Shown: positions 15,515-24,985, counted from the first letter of the stretch. The stretch: DNA of 64,000 nucleotides from Rossellomorea arthrocnemi (GCF_904424705.1 NZ_CAJGBF010000010.1:92127-156126), one strand, 5' to 3'. A program made the numbers and translations. Notes: generated from the letters alone by a model not told the origin.

Positions 15515-16258
15515 GTGTCATTATTAGAAATTAAACACCTTGTCGGTGGCTATACCAGAAAGCCTGTCTTAAAGGATATTTCCTTTTCCATACAATCCAA
15601 TGAAATCGTAGGTTTAATCGGATTGAACGGCGCAGGAAAAAGTACCACCATCAAACATATTATCGGCCTTATGGAGGCGAAGCAAGGCGGGGTATCAATC
15701 AATGGACATACTTTGAAAAGCGATGCTGAACAGTATCGTAAGCAATTTTCATACATACCCGAAACACCGATTTTATATGATGAATTAACCCTGGAGGAGC
15801 ATCTGAAGCTTACAGCTATGGCTTACGGTTTATCTGAATCCGAATATAAGGGGAGAATCGATAAGTTATTGAAGGCGTTTCGCATGGAAAAGAAGATGAG
15901 CTGGTTCCCTGCCCATTTTTCAAAAGGAATGAAACAAAAGGTGATGATCATGTGTGCTTTTCTGATCCAGCCGAGTCTTTATATCATTGATGAGCCGTTT
16001 GTTGGTTTGGATCCATTGGGAATTCAGTCTTTACTGGATTGGATGCAGGAGATGAAACAAAACGGGGCAGGCATCCTGATGTCGACCCACATACTGGCTA
16101 CTGCCGAAAGATATTGCGATTCGTTCATCATCCTTCATGAGGGGAAAATCCGTGCAAAAGGTACGCTTCATGAGCTTCGCAGTGAATTCTCCATGCCTGG
16201 TGCTACATTAGATGATATTTATATCCAGCTGACAAAGGAAGAATCTCATGATGAATAA
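15515..16258 (+). CDS. ecsA: ABC transporter ATPase EcsA
   Basis: ATP-binding subunit of the Ecs transporter, which in Bacillus affects protein secretion, processing of exoenzymes and competence. 247 residues, the same as B. subtilis EcsA. Walker A GLNGAGKST (around 35-43), Q-loop region YIPETPILYDELT, signature FSKGMKQK, Walker B LYIIDEP and H-loop STHILATAERY are all intact. The GTG at 15515 is used because GAAAGGAC lies 10 nt before it and the product starts MSLLEIKHL as in B. subtilis. It overlaps ecsB by 11 nt, so the two are translationally coupled. Confidence 0.96.
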   Translation: MSLLEIKHLVGGYTRKPVLKDISFSIQSNEIVGLIGLNGAGKSTTIKHIIGLMEAKQGGVSINGHTLKSDAEQYRKQFSYIPETPILYDELTLEEHLKLTAMAYGLSESEYKGRIDKLLKAFRMEKKMSWFPAHFSKGMKQKVMIMCAFLIQPSLYIIDEPFVGLDPLGIQSLLDWMQEMKQNGAGILMSTHILATAERYCDSFIILHEGKIRAKGTLHELRSEFSMPGATLDDIYIQLTKEESHDE

Positions 16259-17477
16259 TGTGGAAGGCATATGGAAGAAACGGATCGTAGAGTATAATCA
16301 GGAGCTTCAAAAGTATTTGAAATATATGTTCAACGATCATTTGTTATTCGTCCTGATTTTTGCGCTGGGTGGTGCAGCATTTACGTATAATCAGTGGGTG
16401 AAAACACTCCAGCCAACGTTCCCTGCTCCACTGATTATGGCTGTAATTCTGGGTCTCTTATTGGCGTGGAGTCCCGTATATACCTTCCTGCGTGAAGCGG
16501 ATGCTGTTTTTCTTTTACCTTTGGAGGAACGGCTATCAAGTTATTTCACGAAATGTATCTGGATGAGTTTCATGTTTCAATCCTACATTCAACTGCTCGT
16601 CCTGGCGGCACTTATGCCTATGTATGTAGCTGTATCCGGGAGCAGTTTCAGCAGCTTCTTTCCGTTGCTCGCTTTTGTACTGGCCATTAAAGTATGGAAT
16701 CTCTATGTGCGTTGGTTCATGCTTAGATTTCAGGAAAAGGAAGCCCATTGGACCGACAGTCTGGTCCGGTTTCTGTTGAGCGCAGCACTCGTTTTTCTTG
16801 TTTTATCAGGAGCTGCCTTATGGATGCCTCTCGCTGTGGCAGTCTTGATGCTCGGATATGCCCTTTATTTTTATCAATCTACAAAAGGTAAGAACCTGAA
16901 ATGGGATTTATTAATCAATCTGGAAGAACAGCGAATGCTGATCTTTTATCGCATCGCCAATATGTTCACGGACGTACCAAAGCTTAAAGGGAAGGTGCAT
17001 CGGAGAAAATGGCTTGATGGGCTAGTGAAGGCGCCTTTCTCACAAGCGTCCACGTATCGCTATTTATATCTTCGCTCCCTTGTGAGAACAAGTGAATACT
17101 CGGGTCTCTATATACGGTTGACACTGATCGGAGTATTGTTGATCTATTCAAATCCATCATTCATCTTCAGTATTCTGACGGCCATAGTGTTTTTATACTT
17201 GACAGCCTTTCAATTGATTCCATTGTTTAAGCGTTTTGATTATAAGATTTGGGTGCTCATTTATCCTGTATCAGGGGAATTGAAAAAATCATCCTTCCAA
17301 AAAATCATAAATCAGTCGATGATGATCCAGGCGGTTGTCTTTTCCCTTCCACTCTTTCTAAGGGGAGCATGGTTCGAGGGGCTGATCACGCTGCTTGCCG
17401 GTCTAACCTTTTCTATTTTCTTCAGTCAGTTCTACTTAGTGCAGAGGATGAAGAAAATGGAGGAAACACTATTTTAA
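16248..17477 (+). CDS. ecsB: ABC transporter membrane subunit EcsB
   Basis: Membrane partner of EcsA: 409 residues, close to the 408 of B. subtilis, with two hydrophobic clusters of three or four helices each (about 35-210 and 285-400) separated by a charged cytosolic loop containing NLEEQRMLIFYRIANMFTDVPKLKG. Two consecutive ATG codons at 16248 and 16251 are both usable, and the ribosome site lies inside the end of ecsA. Exported substrate is unknown; in B. subtilis loss of Ecs disturbs intramembrane proteolysis. Confidence 0.94.
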   Translation: MMNNVEGIWKKRIVEYNQELQKYLKYMFNDHLLFVLIFALGGAAFTYNQWVKTLQPTFPAPLIMAVILGLLLAWSPVYTFLREADAVFLLPLEERLSSYFTKCIWMSFMFQSYIQLLVLAALMPMYVAVSGSSFSSFFPLLAFVLAIKVWNLYVRWFMLRFQEKEAHWTDSLVRFLLSAALVFLVLSGAALWMPLAVAVLMLGYALYFYQSTKGKNLKWDLLINLEEQRMLIFYRIANMFTDVPKLKGKVHRRKWLDGLVKAPFSQASTYRYLYLRSLVRTSEYSGLYIRLTLIGVLLIYSNPSFIFSILTAIVFLYLTAFQLIPLFKRFDYKIWVLIYPVSGELKKSSFQKIINQSMMIQAVVFSLPLFLRGAWFEGLITLLAGLTFSIFFSQFYLVQRMKKMEETLF

Positions 17478-17544
17478 TGAAACGACCCGAGTGAGATGAA
17501 CGTATACTGAGTGAAGGCTAATTAAAAAGGATGGTGGGTCTAAA

Positions 17545-18249
17545 GTGAACCATGAAAGAGAAGAGCTGGAGGAATGGAAACGAAAGTATACAAGGAAATC
17601 GTCCATTTTTCAGAGGGTTTCCAAGCAGGCTCAAACGAAAGTGAACCAATGGATTCCTGAAAAAGCCCATAAAATCGTCACGGAAAGTATCAGGAAAATG
17701 GTGGAGGTCACTCTGAAGGGAAGCGAATGGGTGCCCCTACAGGCAATGCCATGTACGTCTGGACTAGAAGACCGGGAAGTGCTGATGAAGGAACGCATGG
17801 AATTTTACCGGAAAGCTGCGACTATTGAAGGGGCAGGTACCGGTGCCGGGGGGATCTTCCTGGGGCTTGCGGATTTCCCATTGCTCCTCTCCATTAAGAT
17901 GAAGCTTTTAAGCGAATGCTCTCTGATTCATGGGTATGATCCAAAACAATATGAGGAACGTCTATTTCTTTTGTATGTATTTCAACTAGCATTTTCCAGC
18001 GATTCTCATAAGAAGGATGTCCTTCGAATTATTGAAAACTGGGCAGAGGAAAAAGAAAAGTTGAAAGAACTCGACTGGAAGACATTTCAACAGGAGTACA
18101 GAGATTACATTGATTTTGTGAAGCTGTTGCAGCTCATCCCCGGAGTCGGCGCGGTTGTGGGGGCTTATGCCAATTATCAGCTACTGGATCAACTTGGTGA
18201 AGTGGCAAAATTTGCTTATCGGATTCGTTACTTTAATGATTTAGAATAA
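17545..18249 (+). CDS. ecsC: EcsC family protein
   Basis: A 234-residue protein with the EcsC family core: an amphipathic alpha-helical N-terminus, GAGTGAGGIFLGLADFPLL in the middle and LIPGVGAVVGAYANYQLLDQL near the end, two glycine-rich hydrophobic segments. The start is GTG at 17545. A 67-nt gap separates it from ecsB, with no clear terminator, so it is probably the third gene of the operon as in B. subtilis. The family's function is not known; it is not essential to Ecs transport. Confidence 0.92.
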   Translation: MNHEREELEEWKRKYTRKSSIFQRVSKQAQTKVNQWIPEKAHKIVTESIRKMVEVTLKGSEWVPLQAMPCTSGLEDREVLMKERMEFYRKAATIEGAGTGAGGIFLGLADFPLLLSIKMKLLSECSLIHGYDPKQYEERLFLLYVFQLAFSSDSHKKDVLRIIENWAEEKEKLKELDWKTFQQEYRDYIDFVKLLQLIPGVGAVVGAYANYQLLDQLGEVAKFAYRIRYFNDLE

Positions 18250-18256
18250 CGGTAAC

Positions 18257-18288
18257 AGGGGTCGATCAACATGGTCGACCCTCTTTTT
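18257..18288 (+). terminator. Terminator of the ecs operon
   Basis: AGGGGTCGA (18257-18265) pairs with TCGACCCT (18275-18282) and is followed by CTTTTT. Confidence 0.8.
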
Positions 18289-18385
18289 GGCGGAGTCATA
18301 AGTCAAGACTCATCTTTTTATTTCCATTACGACTTCCTGTATAGTGATAATGGCAAGTATATTGTGATTGTGAGGTGTTTAACAG

Positions 18386-18793
18386 ATGAATAAACGGAAT
18401 AAGGGATTGAAAATAGCAGGACTCATTCTATTCTCATTTTTCTTCTTTTTAGCAGGTGTGTTTCATTTTATCGAAGCTCAAGGATTTGCGGAAATGGTTC
18501 CTCCATTTATTCCTTTAAAAGAAGAGCTCGTTTATATTACTGGAATCGTTGAATTTATACTGTCGGTACTACTACTCATTCCAAAGACTCGTGAAAAAAC
18601 CGGAATCATCACGGCCATTTACTTAGTTCTTGTATTTCCAGCGAATATCTACGCTGCCATTAAAGGGATTCCGGCCCCGGGCCAGGAAGAAGCCAATCAA
18701 CTGCTGCTTTGGATCAGGCTATTATTCCAGCCACTTTTGATCTGGTGGGTATTGGTGGTGAGTAAAATTGAAAAGAATCATCGGTTTTATTAG
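18386..18793 (+). CDS. DoxX-like membrane protein
   Basis: 135 residues with four membrane helices: FFFFLAGVFHFI, EELVYITGIVEFILSVLLLIP, IITAIYLVLVFPANIYAA and the C-terminal FQPLLIWWVLVV. The pattern GxxHF...MVPPFIPLKEELVYITGIVEF is characteristic of small DoxX-family quinone-associated membrane proteins. The start ATG has GTGAGGTG in front. It sits alone between two terminators. Family members are proposed to be linked with respiratory quinones or thiol stress, but the role here is open. Confidence 0.75.
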   Translation: MNKRNKGLKIAGLILFSFFFFLAGVFHFIEAQGFAEMVPPFIPLKEELVYITGIVEFILSVLLLIPKTREKTGIITAIYLVLVFPANIYAAIKGIPAPGQEEANQLLLWIRLLFQPLLIWWVLVVSKIEKNHRFY

Positions 18794-18831
18794 AAAAAGA
18801 TCGGTTGCGAATTTCGCATCCGATCCTTTTT
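18794..18831. terminator. Bidirectional terminator
   Basis: GATCGG-TT-GCGAA pairs with TTCGC-AT-CCGATC (18799-18825), flanked by AAAAA and TTTTT; serves both convergent genes. Confidence 0.88.
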
Positions 18832-18834
18832 GGG

Positions 18835-20037
18835 TTATTTAGGAACCGTTTCTGAAACAGAATGTTTTTCTTGATAATGAATGGTGGCACTTGCCAGTGA
18901 TTGGGCGGCTATGAGTAGAGCTCTTTCGTTAAGATCAAATTTAGGATGGTGGTGAGGGAATGCGGTTTCCACATTGTCGGGTTTTGCTCCTGTAAAGAAG
19001 AAGGTGCCCTTTACATGTTCTAAATAAAATGCGAAATCTTCACCGCCCATTTGCATTTCGATTTCTGCCACCTCATGGACTTCATCCACATCCTCTGCAC
19101 ATTGGATGAAAAGCTCTGTCTCCTCATGGTGATTAACAACAGCCGGGTAACCCCGGTCATACACATATTCATAATCGCAGCGGCCGGAAATGCAAGCCCC
19201 TTTCAAAACCTGTTCGATTTCCACTTCAATAAAGTCCCTGACTTCGGGATTGAAAGTCCGTACCGTACCGATCAATTTGACTGAATCGGCAATGACATTA
19301 AAGGCGTTATCGGCCATAAAGGAGCCGATGGTCACGACGGCAGGATCAATTGGATTCACTCTTCTACTGACTATTTGCTGAAGCTCTGAAACAACTTGAG
19401 CTCCGATCACGATGGAATCCTTCGTTTTATGAGGTTGTGCCCCGTGACCTCCGGATCCTTTAATCACGATTTCAAACCGGTCCGCTGCAGCCATGATTGG
19501 ACCGGTTCGGTAGAGGACCTTTCCAAGCGGTTCAGTGGCCCATAAGTGGGTACCGAAAATCACATCCACTCCTTCGAGGCACCCCGCCTCAATCATGGAT
19601 TTTGCTCCACCAGGTGCATATTCTTCTGCGTGCTGATGAATGAGAACTACTGTTCCTGATAGAGTGTCACGCATTTCATGGAGTGTTTTCCCCAGTACCA
19701 GAAGGGTGGCAGTATGTCCGTCGTGGCCACACGCATGCATGACACCGGATACGGTAGAACGATATTCCACCTTCTTTTCGTCCTGGATGGGAAGGGCGTC
19801 AAAGTCTGCACGAAGAGCTACGGTCTTACCAGGGAGAGCACCTTCGATCTTCGCAACGACACCATTACCGCCGACTTGTTCTTGAACGGGGACCCCGATG
19901 TTCTTATAGTATTCCGCAATATATTTTGCTGTATTTTTTTCTTGAAAGGATAATTCCGGATGTTGATGAAGAAATCTTCTGATCTTAACCATTTCTATCC
20001 ATCCATCTTCTAATTTTTGATATAATTCATTCAACAA
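18835..20037 (-). CDS. yhaA: M20 family amidohydrolase (YhaA-like)
   Basis: A zinc-dependent amidohydrolase of the aminoacylase/hippuricase type, cytosolic, about 400 residues. Visible motifs are RRFLHQHPELSFQE, RADFDALPI, HACGHDGHTA, HQHAEEYAPGGA (catalytic Glu pair), GGHGAQPHKTKDS in the dimerisation domain, and GGEDFAFY near the C-terminus. AGGAGG lies 8 nt before the TTG at 20037, which I prefer; the GTG at 20043 is only 2 nt from it. The likely reaction is removal of an acyl group from an N-acyl amino acid. In B. subtilis yhaA also follows the ecs operon, which supports the symbol. Confidence 0.85.
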   Translation of the reverse strand: MLNELYQKLEDGWIEMVKIRRFLHQHPELSFQEKNTAKYIAEYYKNIGVPVQEQVGGNGVVAKIEGALPGKTVALRADFDALPIQDEKKVEYRSTVSGVMHACGHDGHTATLLVLGKTLHEMRDTLSGTVVLIHQHAEEYAPGGAKSMIEAGCLEGVDVIFGTHLWATEPLGKVLYRTGPIMAAADRFEIVIKGSGGHGAQPHKTKDSIVIGAQVVSELQQIVSRRVNPIDPAVVTIGSFMADNAFNVIADSVKLIGTVRTFNPEVRDFIEVEIEQVLKGACISGRCDYEYVYDRGYPAVVNHHEETELFIQCAEDVDEVHEVAEIEMQMGGEDFAFYLEHVKGTFFFTGAKPDNVETAFPHHHPKFDLNERALLIAAQSLASATIHYQEKHSVSETVPK

Positions 20038-20134
20038 GTTCACAACCTCCTAATGTTTGGTGAATATTACGAATATTATAACACTAAATTTGCTGGGGAA
20101 GTGGGTAATTGCGGTGAATTCAAGGAGGATTTCG

Positions 20135-20722
20135 ATGAATAAGATCTTATACACGACAGCTATCATTTCTTTCATGCTTTTTATGACCATTGCACATTTC
20201 GTCTATCATGGACTGGAGATTTTCGGGGAGGAATATCTCCTAAAGAACTTGAACAGCCTTCACTTTATGGAAATATTTTCAGTGATAGGGACCGAAATAG
20301 TAATCGGGGTTGCTTCAATTATCTTGATTCTCTTTCTGTGGTGGGTTAAGAAGGACTATGAAGGAATCATTACCGTTGTAGTTCTGGTAGCTGGAAGTAA
20401 TATACTGAATAAAGCCGTCAAAGGTTTAATGGAACGTGAAAGGCCTCCATTTCCCCATGGGGAAGAAGGGTTCAGTTTTCCAAGCGGCCATGCCATGGTG
20501 GGACTTGTCTTTTTACTAGTCGCGGCTTACTTCATCAGTAAAGAGGTTTCTTCTATTGGAAAAAGAATAACGGTCTTCACTTTGGCCGTCATCCTTTCCT
20601 TGTTAACCGGATTCAGCAGGGTAGTGGAACAGGCCCACTATCCATCTGATATTGCTGCCGGTTTCCTTCTGGGGTATTCCTTTTTCGTACTATGTATATT
20701 CCTTTATGAGAAACGATCTTGA
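20135..20722 (+). CDS. PAP2-family membrane phosphatase
   Basis: A 195-residue membrane phosphatase with six hydrophobic helices and the full PAP2 signature: KGLMERERP (motif 1), FPSGHAM (motif 2) and SRVVEQAHYPSDIAAG (motif 3 with the nucleophile-assisting His). Such proteins dephosphorylate lipid phosphates such as undecaprenyl pyrophosphate or phosphatidylglycerol phosphate on the outer face of the membrane. The ATG at 20135 follows AAGGAGGATTTCG; the longer frame from 20057 overlaps the promoter region of the divergent amidohydrolase gene. The exact lipid substrate is not determined by the sequence. Confidence 0.87.
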   Translation: MNKILYTTAIISFMLFMTIAHFVYHGLEIFGEEYLLKNLNSLHFMEIFSVIGTEIVIGVASIILILFLWWVKKDYEGIITVVVLVAGSNILNKAVKGLMERERPPFPHGEEGFSFPSGHAMVGLVFLLVAAYFISKEVSSIGKRITVFTLAVILSLLTGFSRVVEQAHYPSDIAAGFLLGYSFFVLCIFLYEKRS

Positions 20723-20730
20723 AAATAGGA

Positions 20731-20762
20731 GGGACGGACCTCGGGCTCCTGAGGTCCGTCCC
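20731..20762. terminator. Bidirectional terminator
   Basis: GGGACGGACCTC (20731-20742) is perfectly complementary to GAGGTCCGTCCC (20751-20762). The T run on either side is short. Confidence 0.7.
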
Positions 20763-20769
20763 CCTATCT

Positions 20770-22167
20770 TTATATTAAAAACATCGCTACGATGGTAGTT
20801 GCCATTAATCCAATGAAAACGGGAAGCAGATTTCGTCTGGCGAGTTCAAATGGGTCGACTCCGCAGATGGCAGCTGCGGGAATAAGGGCCCATGGTACGA
20901 GGGTCCCGCCACCGACCCAGATTGCTGCGACCTGACCAAGGGCCGTGAGGGTGGCGATACCGGATCCTATACTCTCAGCGAATAGATTGGCTACGGAACC
21001 GGCAAGGGAAATACCTGAGAAGCCTGATCCATCAAGTCCCGTGATGGCACCTACCGTCGTAAGGGTAATTGCACCTACAGCCTTGGAAAGTGGAACGGCG
21101 GCAGCAAGGGATGCACCCAGGTCATTGACGATTCCATGGGATGTTGATGGGAGGAAATCACCAATAATGGTTTGAAAACCTGAGTCTCCTAAATAGAAGA
21201 AAGCAGCAATCGGAATTACGGGACCGAACACTTTGAAACCGAACTGGAATCCGTCAATCATGAAACTCGTCGTTTTCTCTAATCCTTTCCCTTTATAGGC
21301 AGCCAATGAAATCAACAGAAGGATAATGATGGAGGTTCCCCCGATAAGTGCGGTTGCATCCCCTCCTTGTAGATCAAACAGAACCATTGCCGTAATATCT
21401 GCGGCGAAAAGAATCGGAATAAGGATCGCAATGGCTTTTTTCCATCCTGTTGATAAGAGATCAGGTGAAGTATCCTGGTCTTGACCGATGGTGGAAAGGG
21501 AGCTTGAATCAACTGTGAGAACCCCTCTTTTCATATCACGCTTAAGGAAAATGAATGCAGTAACGGTAGTGACGACTCCCATGACAATAATGAGGGGGAT
21601 GCTAGCTGAAATAACTTCAGAAACAGGAATACCGGCAGCATCTGCGGTCAATTTTGGAGCAGCCTGGATGACAAAGTCACCTGAAAGAGCGATTCCGTGT
21701 CCGAATAAGTTCATAGCCATGGCAATGCCAAGTGCTGGTAATCCAACCCGCAAGGCGACAGGTACTAACACAGCTCCCAAAAGAGCCACAGCCGGGGATG
21801 GCCAGAAGAACCAAGATATGAACATCATCACCAAACCTATCGTCCAATACGCAAGGGCAGGGGTGCGGATGAACTTAGTGAATGGCCGGATCATCACATC
21901 ATTTATTCCCGTTGACGTCAGTCCTTTACTCATGGCTACGATGATGGAAATGACGAGTATCGTAGAAAGTAATTCGGTAATGGCAAAGATAAAGCTATTA
22001 AAGATACTGCTGATCGATCCACTTAACGACCCGGTTGCCACTACTGCAATACTGAAAATTCCCAGAATGCATACAATCGTTGTGTCTTTACGAAAAATCA
22101 TAAATAGGATGATCAACCCTATGAATACTAAATAAATCCAATGAAGAGCTGTTAAATCAATCCCCAT
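20770..22167 (-). CDS. yhfA: YhfA-like membrane transporter (ion transporter superfamily)
   Basis: A 465-residue transporter with about 12 membrane helices. It resembles B. subtilis YhfA (463 residues) in size and location, a protein of the citrate/Na+:H+ antiporter-like ion transporter superfamily. Glycine- and serine-rich re-entrant-like stretches such as GAITGLDGSGFSGISLAGS and LGQVAAIWVGGGTLVPWALIPA are typical of such carriers. AGAGGAGG lies 8 nt before the ATG at 22167, so an upstream 14-residue extension is rejected. The substrate is not known. Confidence 0.8.
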   Translation of the reverse strand: MGIDLTALHWIYLVFIGLIILFMIFRKDTTIVCILGIFSIAVVATGSLSGSISSIFNSFIFAITELLSTILVISIIVAMSKGLTSTGINDVMIRPFTKFIRTPALAYWTIGLVMMFISWFFWPSPAVALLGAVLVPVALRVGLPALGIAMAMNLFGHGIALSGDFVIQAAPKLTADAAGIPVSEVISASIPLIIVMGVVTTVTAFIFLKRDMKRGVLTVDSSSLSTIGQDQDTSPDLLSTGWKKAIAILIPILFAADITAMVLFDLQGGDATALIGGTSIIILLLISLAAYKGKGLEKTTSFMIDGFQFGFKVFGPVIPIAAFFYLGDSGFQTIIGDFLPSTSHGIVNDLGASLAAAVPLSKAVGAITLTTVGAITGLDGSGFSGISLAGSVANLFAESIGSGIATLTALGQVAAIWVGGGTLVPWALIPAAAICGVDPFELARRNLLPVFIGLMATTIVAMFLI

Positions 22168-22408
22168 TAGAAAAACCTCCTCTGCGGTCGTTCCACAAAT
22201 CTTAGGCATTTGCCCTGATCTGTACTATAGATTATGAAAATGCAGATAAGGTGTGAACAGGATAGAAATAATTTATCAGTCTCTGGACCGATGCCGAATC
22301 ATTCCGATGCTCCTTAAACGAGTATGAAAATCAATCTATAATGGAAGAAATGACAGGAATAGCTAATGTGAACAGCGAATCTAATAGTGATGTGAAGGTG
22401 GTATTCGT
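22168..22408. other. Divergent promoter region of yhfA and the lia-type operon
   Basis: About 240 bases between two divergent start codons. I do not see a confident LiaR box or promoter consensus. Confidence 0.4.
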
Positions 22409-23221
22409 ATGAGATACAAAGGAAGAAAGCAATGGTTTTTCTCGTTTTTGTTGATGGTGATAGGGTTGCTGTTATTACTACTGAATATAGGTGTCATTTC
22501 CTTGGAAATAACGCAGATATTTGTCAATATTATTCCTATTTTGTTATTACTACTGGGTTTTAAGTGGTCAGTAGACAGCTATTTGAAAAAAAGCTTCGGG
22601 AAATTACTGTTCGGCTTATTCAGTCTGGTGCTTGGGTCGCTGATTATCCTGGATGAATATGAAATGGTGGATTTCGATTATGGGGATTGGTGGAAACTTT
22701 GGCCGATCTTCATAATTACTATTGCCATCCATCGGGTTGTAATGAATAAGCCGATCAAAGTGAGTATAAGGAGTGATGATCCGTTTGATAATTCTCCTGA
22801 ACAAAGCTCGGAACCCCAGCCGTTTGGAGAGAAAACCCTTCAGAAGAAGCATAAAATCAACAGGGGATTTATTGTCGGAGATATCCGCTTTTCCGAACCA
22901 AACTGGCCTCTGGAAAATATGAAACTATACAACGCAATAGGAGATTACTATTTCGATTTCAGTAAAGCCTTCATTCCTGAAGGGGAAACACCTATTGACA
23001 TCAAAGGATGGATTGGGGATGTAAAGATGATTATTCCGGAGAATGTGCCGGTGGAAATCACCTTGAAGGTGCAGGTGGGTGATGTGAAATTATTTGATCA
23101 GAAGTCTGCGGATATTCGTTCTGAATTGTATTACAGATCCCCCGAATACGAGGAGGCAAGTAAGAAAATAAAGGTCTTTATCGATGTGAAAATCGGTTCG
23201 ATCCGGATTACACGGATATAA
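22409..23221 (+). CDS. liaF: LiaF-like membrane inhibitor of the kinase
   Basis: A 270-residue protein with four N-terminal membrane helices (about 9-30, 32-53, 60-80, 85-105), a linker with acidic/polar residues, and a beta-rich C-terminal LiaF-type domain (RGFIVGDIRF through KVFIDVKIGSIRI). In B. subtilis LiaF keeps the LiaS kinase inactive until lipid-II-targeting antibiotics or envelope damage occur. AAGGTGG lies 7 nt before the ATG. It is followed by a kinase and regulator in the standard liaF-liaS-liaR order, so the symbol rests on both sequence and context. Confidence 0.83.
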   Translation: MRYKGRKQWFFSFLLMVIGLLLLLLNIGVISLEITQIFVNIIPILLLLLGFKWSVDSYLKKSFGKLLFGLFSLVLGSLIILDEYEMVDFDYGDWWKLWPIFIITIAIHRVVMNKPIKVSIRSDDPFDNSPEQSSEPQPFGEKTLQKKHKINRGFIVGDIRFSEPNWPLENMKLYNAIGDYYFDFSKAFIPEGETPIDIKGWIGDVKMIIPENVPVEITLKVQVGDVKLFDQKSADIRSELYYRSPEYEEASKKIKVFIDVKIGSIRITRI

Positions 23222-23251
23222 TGGAAACGTAACGGTAAAGGAGGGAAGAAC

Positions 23252-24280
23252 TTGAACAAATCCTCAAATATTCGAAATTGGATATTCAAGAGCTTTTTGA
23301 TGATGTCTGTCATGGCTATTCTGCTATGCTTTATATCACTGCAAGTCTACCTGTATTTTTCAAACGATCCCAGTATCTCTCTTGAACTTTCCATATATAT
23401 GACCATCTGGTTGGCCGGCATTCTATTAGTATTAAGCATTTATTTCGGGTTTCGTACTGGGTATACATTCAAAGGCAGGATCGATGATATTTCAACCTTC
23501 GTCACCTTATTGAGAAGAGGAAAGTTCTCTGCGAGGGTGGACCGATATGAGCATGACGAACTAGGGATATTATCAGACGAATTGAATCAGCTTGCCGTAT
23601 TCATTCAGGAGCAGGTGAAGTCCCTTCAGCGCCTGGCAGATGAAAAATCTGAGCTTGCCGATCAGGCTCACCAGGCTGCTGTCATGGAAGAGCGTCAAAG
23701 ACTTGCGAGGGACCTCCATGATTCTGTCAGCCAGCAATTGTTTGCATTAAATATGCTTTCTTCTGCGGCGCAAAAAAGCATCGGGACTGACTATGAAAAG
23801 GTGGAAATCATCGTCAAACAAGTAGCCGATATCGCGGGGAAAGCTCAGGGTGAAATGAGAGCACTTCTTCTTCATCTGCGTCCGATTGATTTAAGGGGTG
23901 AAAATCTTCGTGAAGCGTTATCAACCTTAATAAGAGAATTAAAGGAAAAAACGCAAATCGAGATCGAGGCCACCCTGGACGGAATGGATGAACTATCGAA
24001 AGGAACCGAAACTCATATGTTCAGAATCATCCAGGAGAGTCTTTCGAATATCCTTCGTCACTCTGAGGCTACCAAAGTAAAGATTATGACGGAGAAAAAG
24101 GGGGGCTATATCACATTGTATATTAGTGACAACGGCAAAGGGTTTAATATAAATGAAAACAAGATGACGTCTTACGGGCTACAAACGATGAGAGAAAGGG
24201 CAGAGGAAATAGGGGGATTATTTCAGATTCGATCCAAAGAAAAAGAAGGAACGTATATCGATCTCCGAATTCCGGTTTAA
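23252..24280 (+). CDS. liaS: LiaS/VraS-type sensor histidine kinase
   Basis: A 342-residue intramembrane-sensing kinase: two membrane helices (about 13-35 and 48-68) with a very short outside loop, a HAMP-like linker, the NarL-type HisKA_3 box ERQRLARDLHDSVSQQLFAL (phospho-acceptor His in DLHDSV), and a HATPase domain with IIQESLSNILRHS, DNGKGF and GLQTMRERA. The start is TTG at 23252, with AAAGGAGGG before it. The tiny sensor loop argues that it receives its signal through LiaF rather than directly. It lies 30 nt after liaF and 18 nt before the regulator. Confidence 0.9.
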   Translation: MNKSSNIRNWIFKSFLMMSVMAILLCFISLQVYLYFSNDPSISLELSIYMTIWLAGILLVLSIYFGFRTGYTFKGRIDDISTFVTLLRRGKFSARVDRYEHDELGILSDELNQLAVFIQEQVKSLQRLADEKSELADQAHQAAVMEERQRLARDLHDSVSQQLFALNMLSSAAQKSIGTDYEKVEIIVKQVADIAGKAQGEMRALLLHLRPIDLRGENLREALSTLIRELKEKTQIEIEATLDGMDELSKGTETHMFRIIQESLSNILRHSEATKVKIMTEKKGGYITLYISDNGKGFNINENKMTSYGLQTMRERAEEIGGLFQIRSKEKEGTYIDLRIPV

Positions 24281-24298
24281 TTCAAAGGGGGAAGACAT

Positions 24299-24949
24299 TT
24301 GGAAAAAATTAAAGTGATGATTGTTGATGATCACGAGATGGTACGGTTAGGCATGAAAACCTATTTGTTGACAGAAGAGAGAATTGACTTTCTTGGAGAA
24401 GCGAAAAATGGTAATGAAGCGGCTCAGTTGGCTAAAGTATATATGCCTGATGTGATATTAATGGATTTATTAATGGAAAATGGGAATGGTATCGAAGCAA
24501 CAACGAAAATTCTATCCTTTCATCCACACTGTAAAATTATCATTCTTACAAGTTATTATGATGATGAAAAAGTGTTTCCCGCCATCGAAGCGGGTGCTCA
24601 TAGTTACTTATTGAAGACGGCAAGTGCGGAAGAAGTAACAGCAGCGGTTTATAAAGCGGTGAAGGGGGAATCTGTCATTGCCTCCAAGGTAGCTGATAAG
24701 ATGATGAACCGATTCCGTCCGCAAGAAAGGAAGCCTCATGAAGAGTTAACGTCAAGGGAATTGGATGTCCTGAAAAGTTTGGGAGATGGGATGACGAATC
24801 AGGAAATTTCCGAAGAGTTATTTATCGGGATCAAGACAGTTAAGACCCATGTGAGTAATATTCTCAGTAAGCTTGGAGTCGCCGATCGAACCCAGGCAGC
24901 CATTTATGCGAATCGAAACGGAATCCTGCATAAGTCTGGCAAAGAGTAG
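24299..24949 (+). CDS. liaR: LiaR/VraR-type response regulator
   Basis: A 216-residue NarL/LuxR-type regulator. The receiver domain has the acidic pair DDHE, the phospho-acceptor in DVILMDLLMENGNG (around Asp55) and the signalling Thr/Lys pattern ILTSY and YLLKTA. The C-terminal helix-turn-helix is LTSRELDVLKSLGDGMTNQEISEEL followed by TVKTHVSNIL. TTG start with GGGGGAAG in front. It should activate envelope-stress genes; targets are not seen in this window and a liaIH pair is absent here. Confidence 0.92.
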   Translation: MEKIKVMIVDDHEMVRLGMKTYLLTEERIDFLGEAKNGNEAAQLAKVYMPDVILMDLLMENGNGIEATTKILSFHPHCKIIILTSYYDDEKVFPAIEAGAHSYLLKTASAEEVTAAVYKAVKGESVIASKVADKMMNRFRPQERKPHEELTSRELDVLKSLGDGMTNQEISEELFIGIKTVKTHVSNILSKLGVADRTQAAIYANRNGILHKSGKE

Positions 24950-24985
24950 AGACGTTTTTTATGATAAGAAGACGTATTGGAAAAC

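Noticed and set aside
21488..22135. 215-codon forward frame opposite yhfA
   Set aside because: It is the antisense shadow of a strongly supported transporter gene; the product is Met/Thr/Pro-rich and has no ribosome site.
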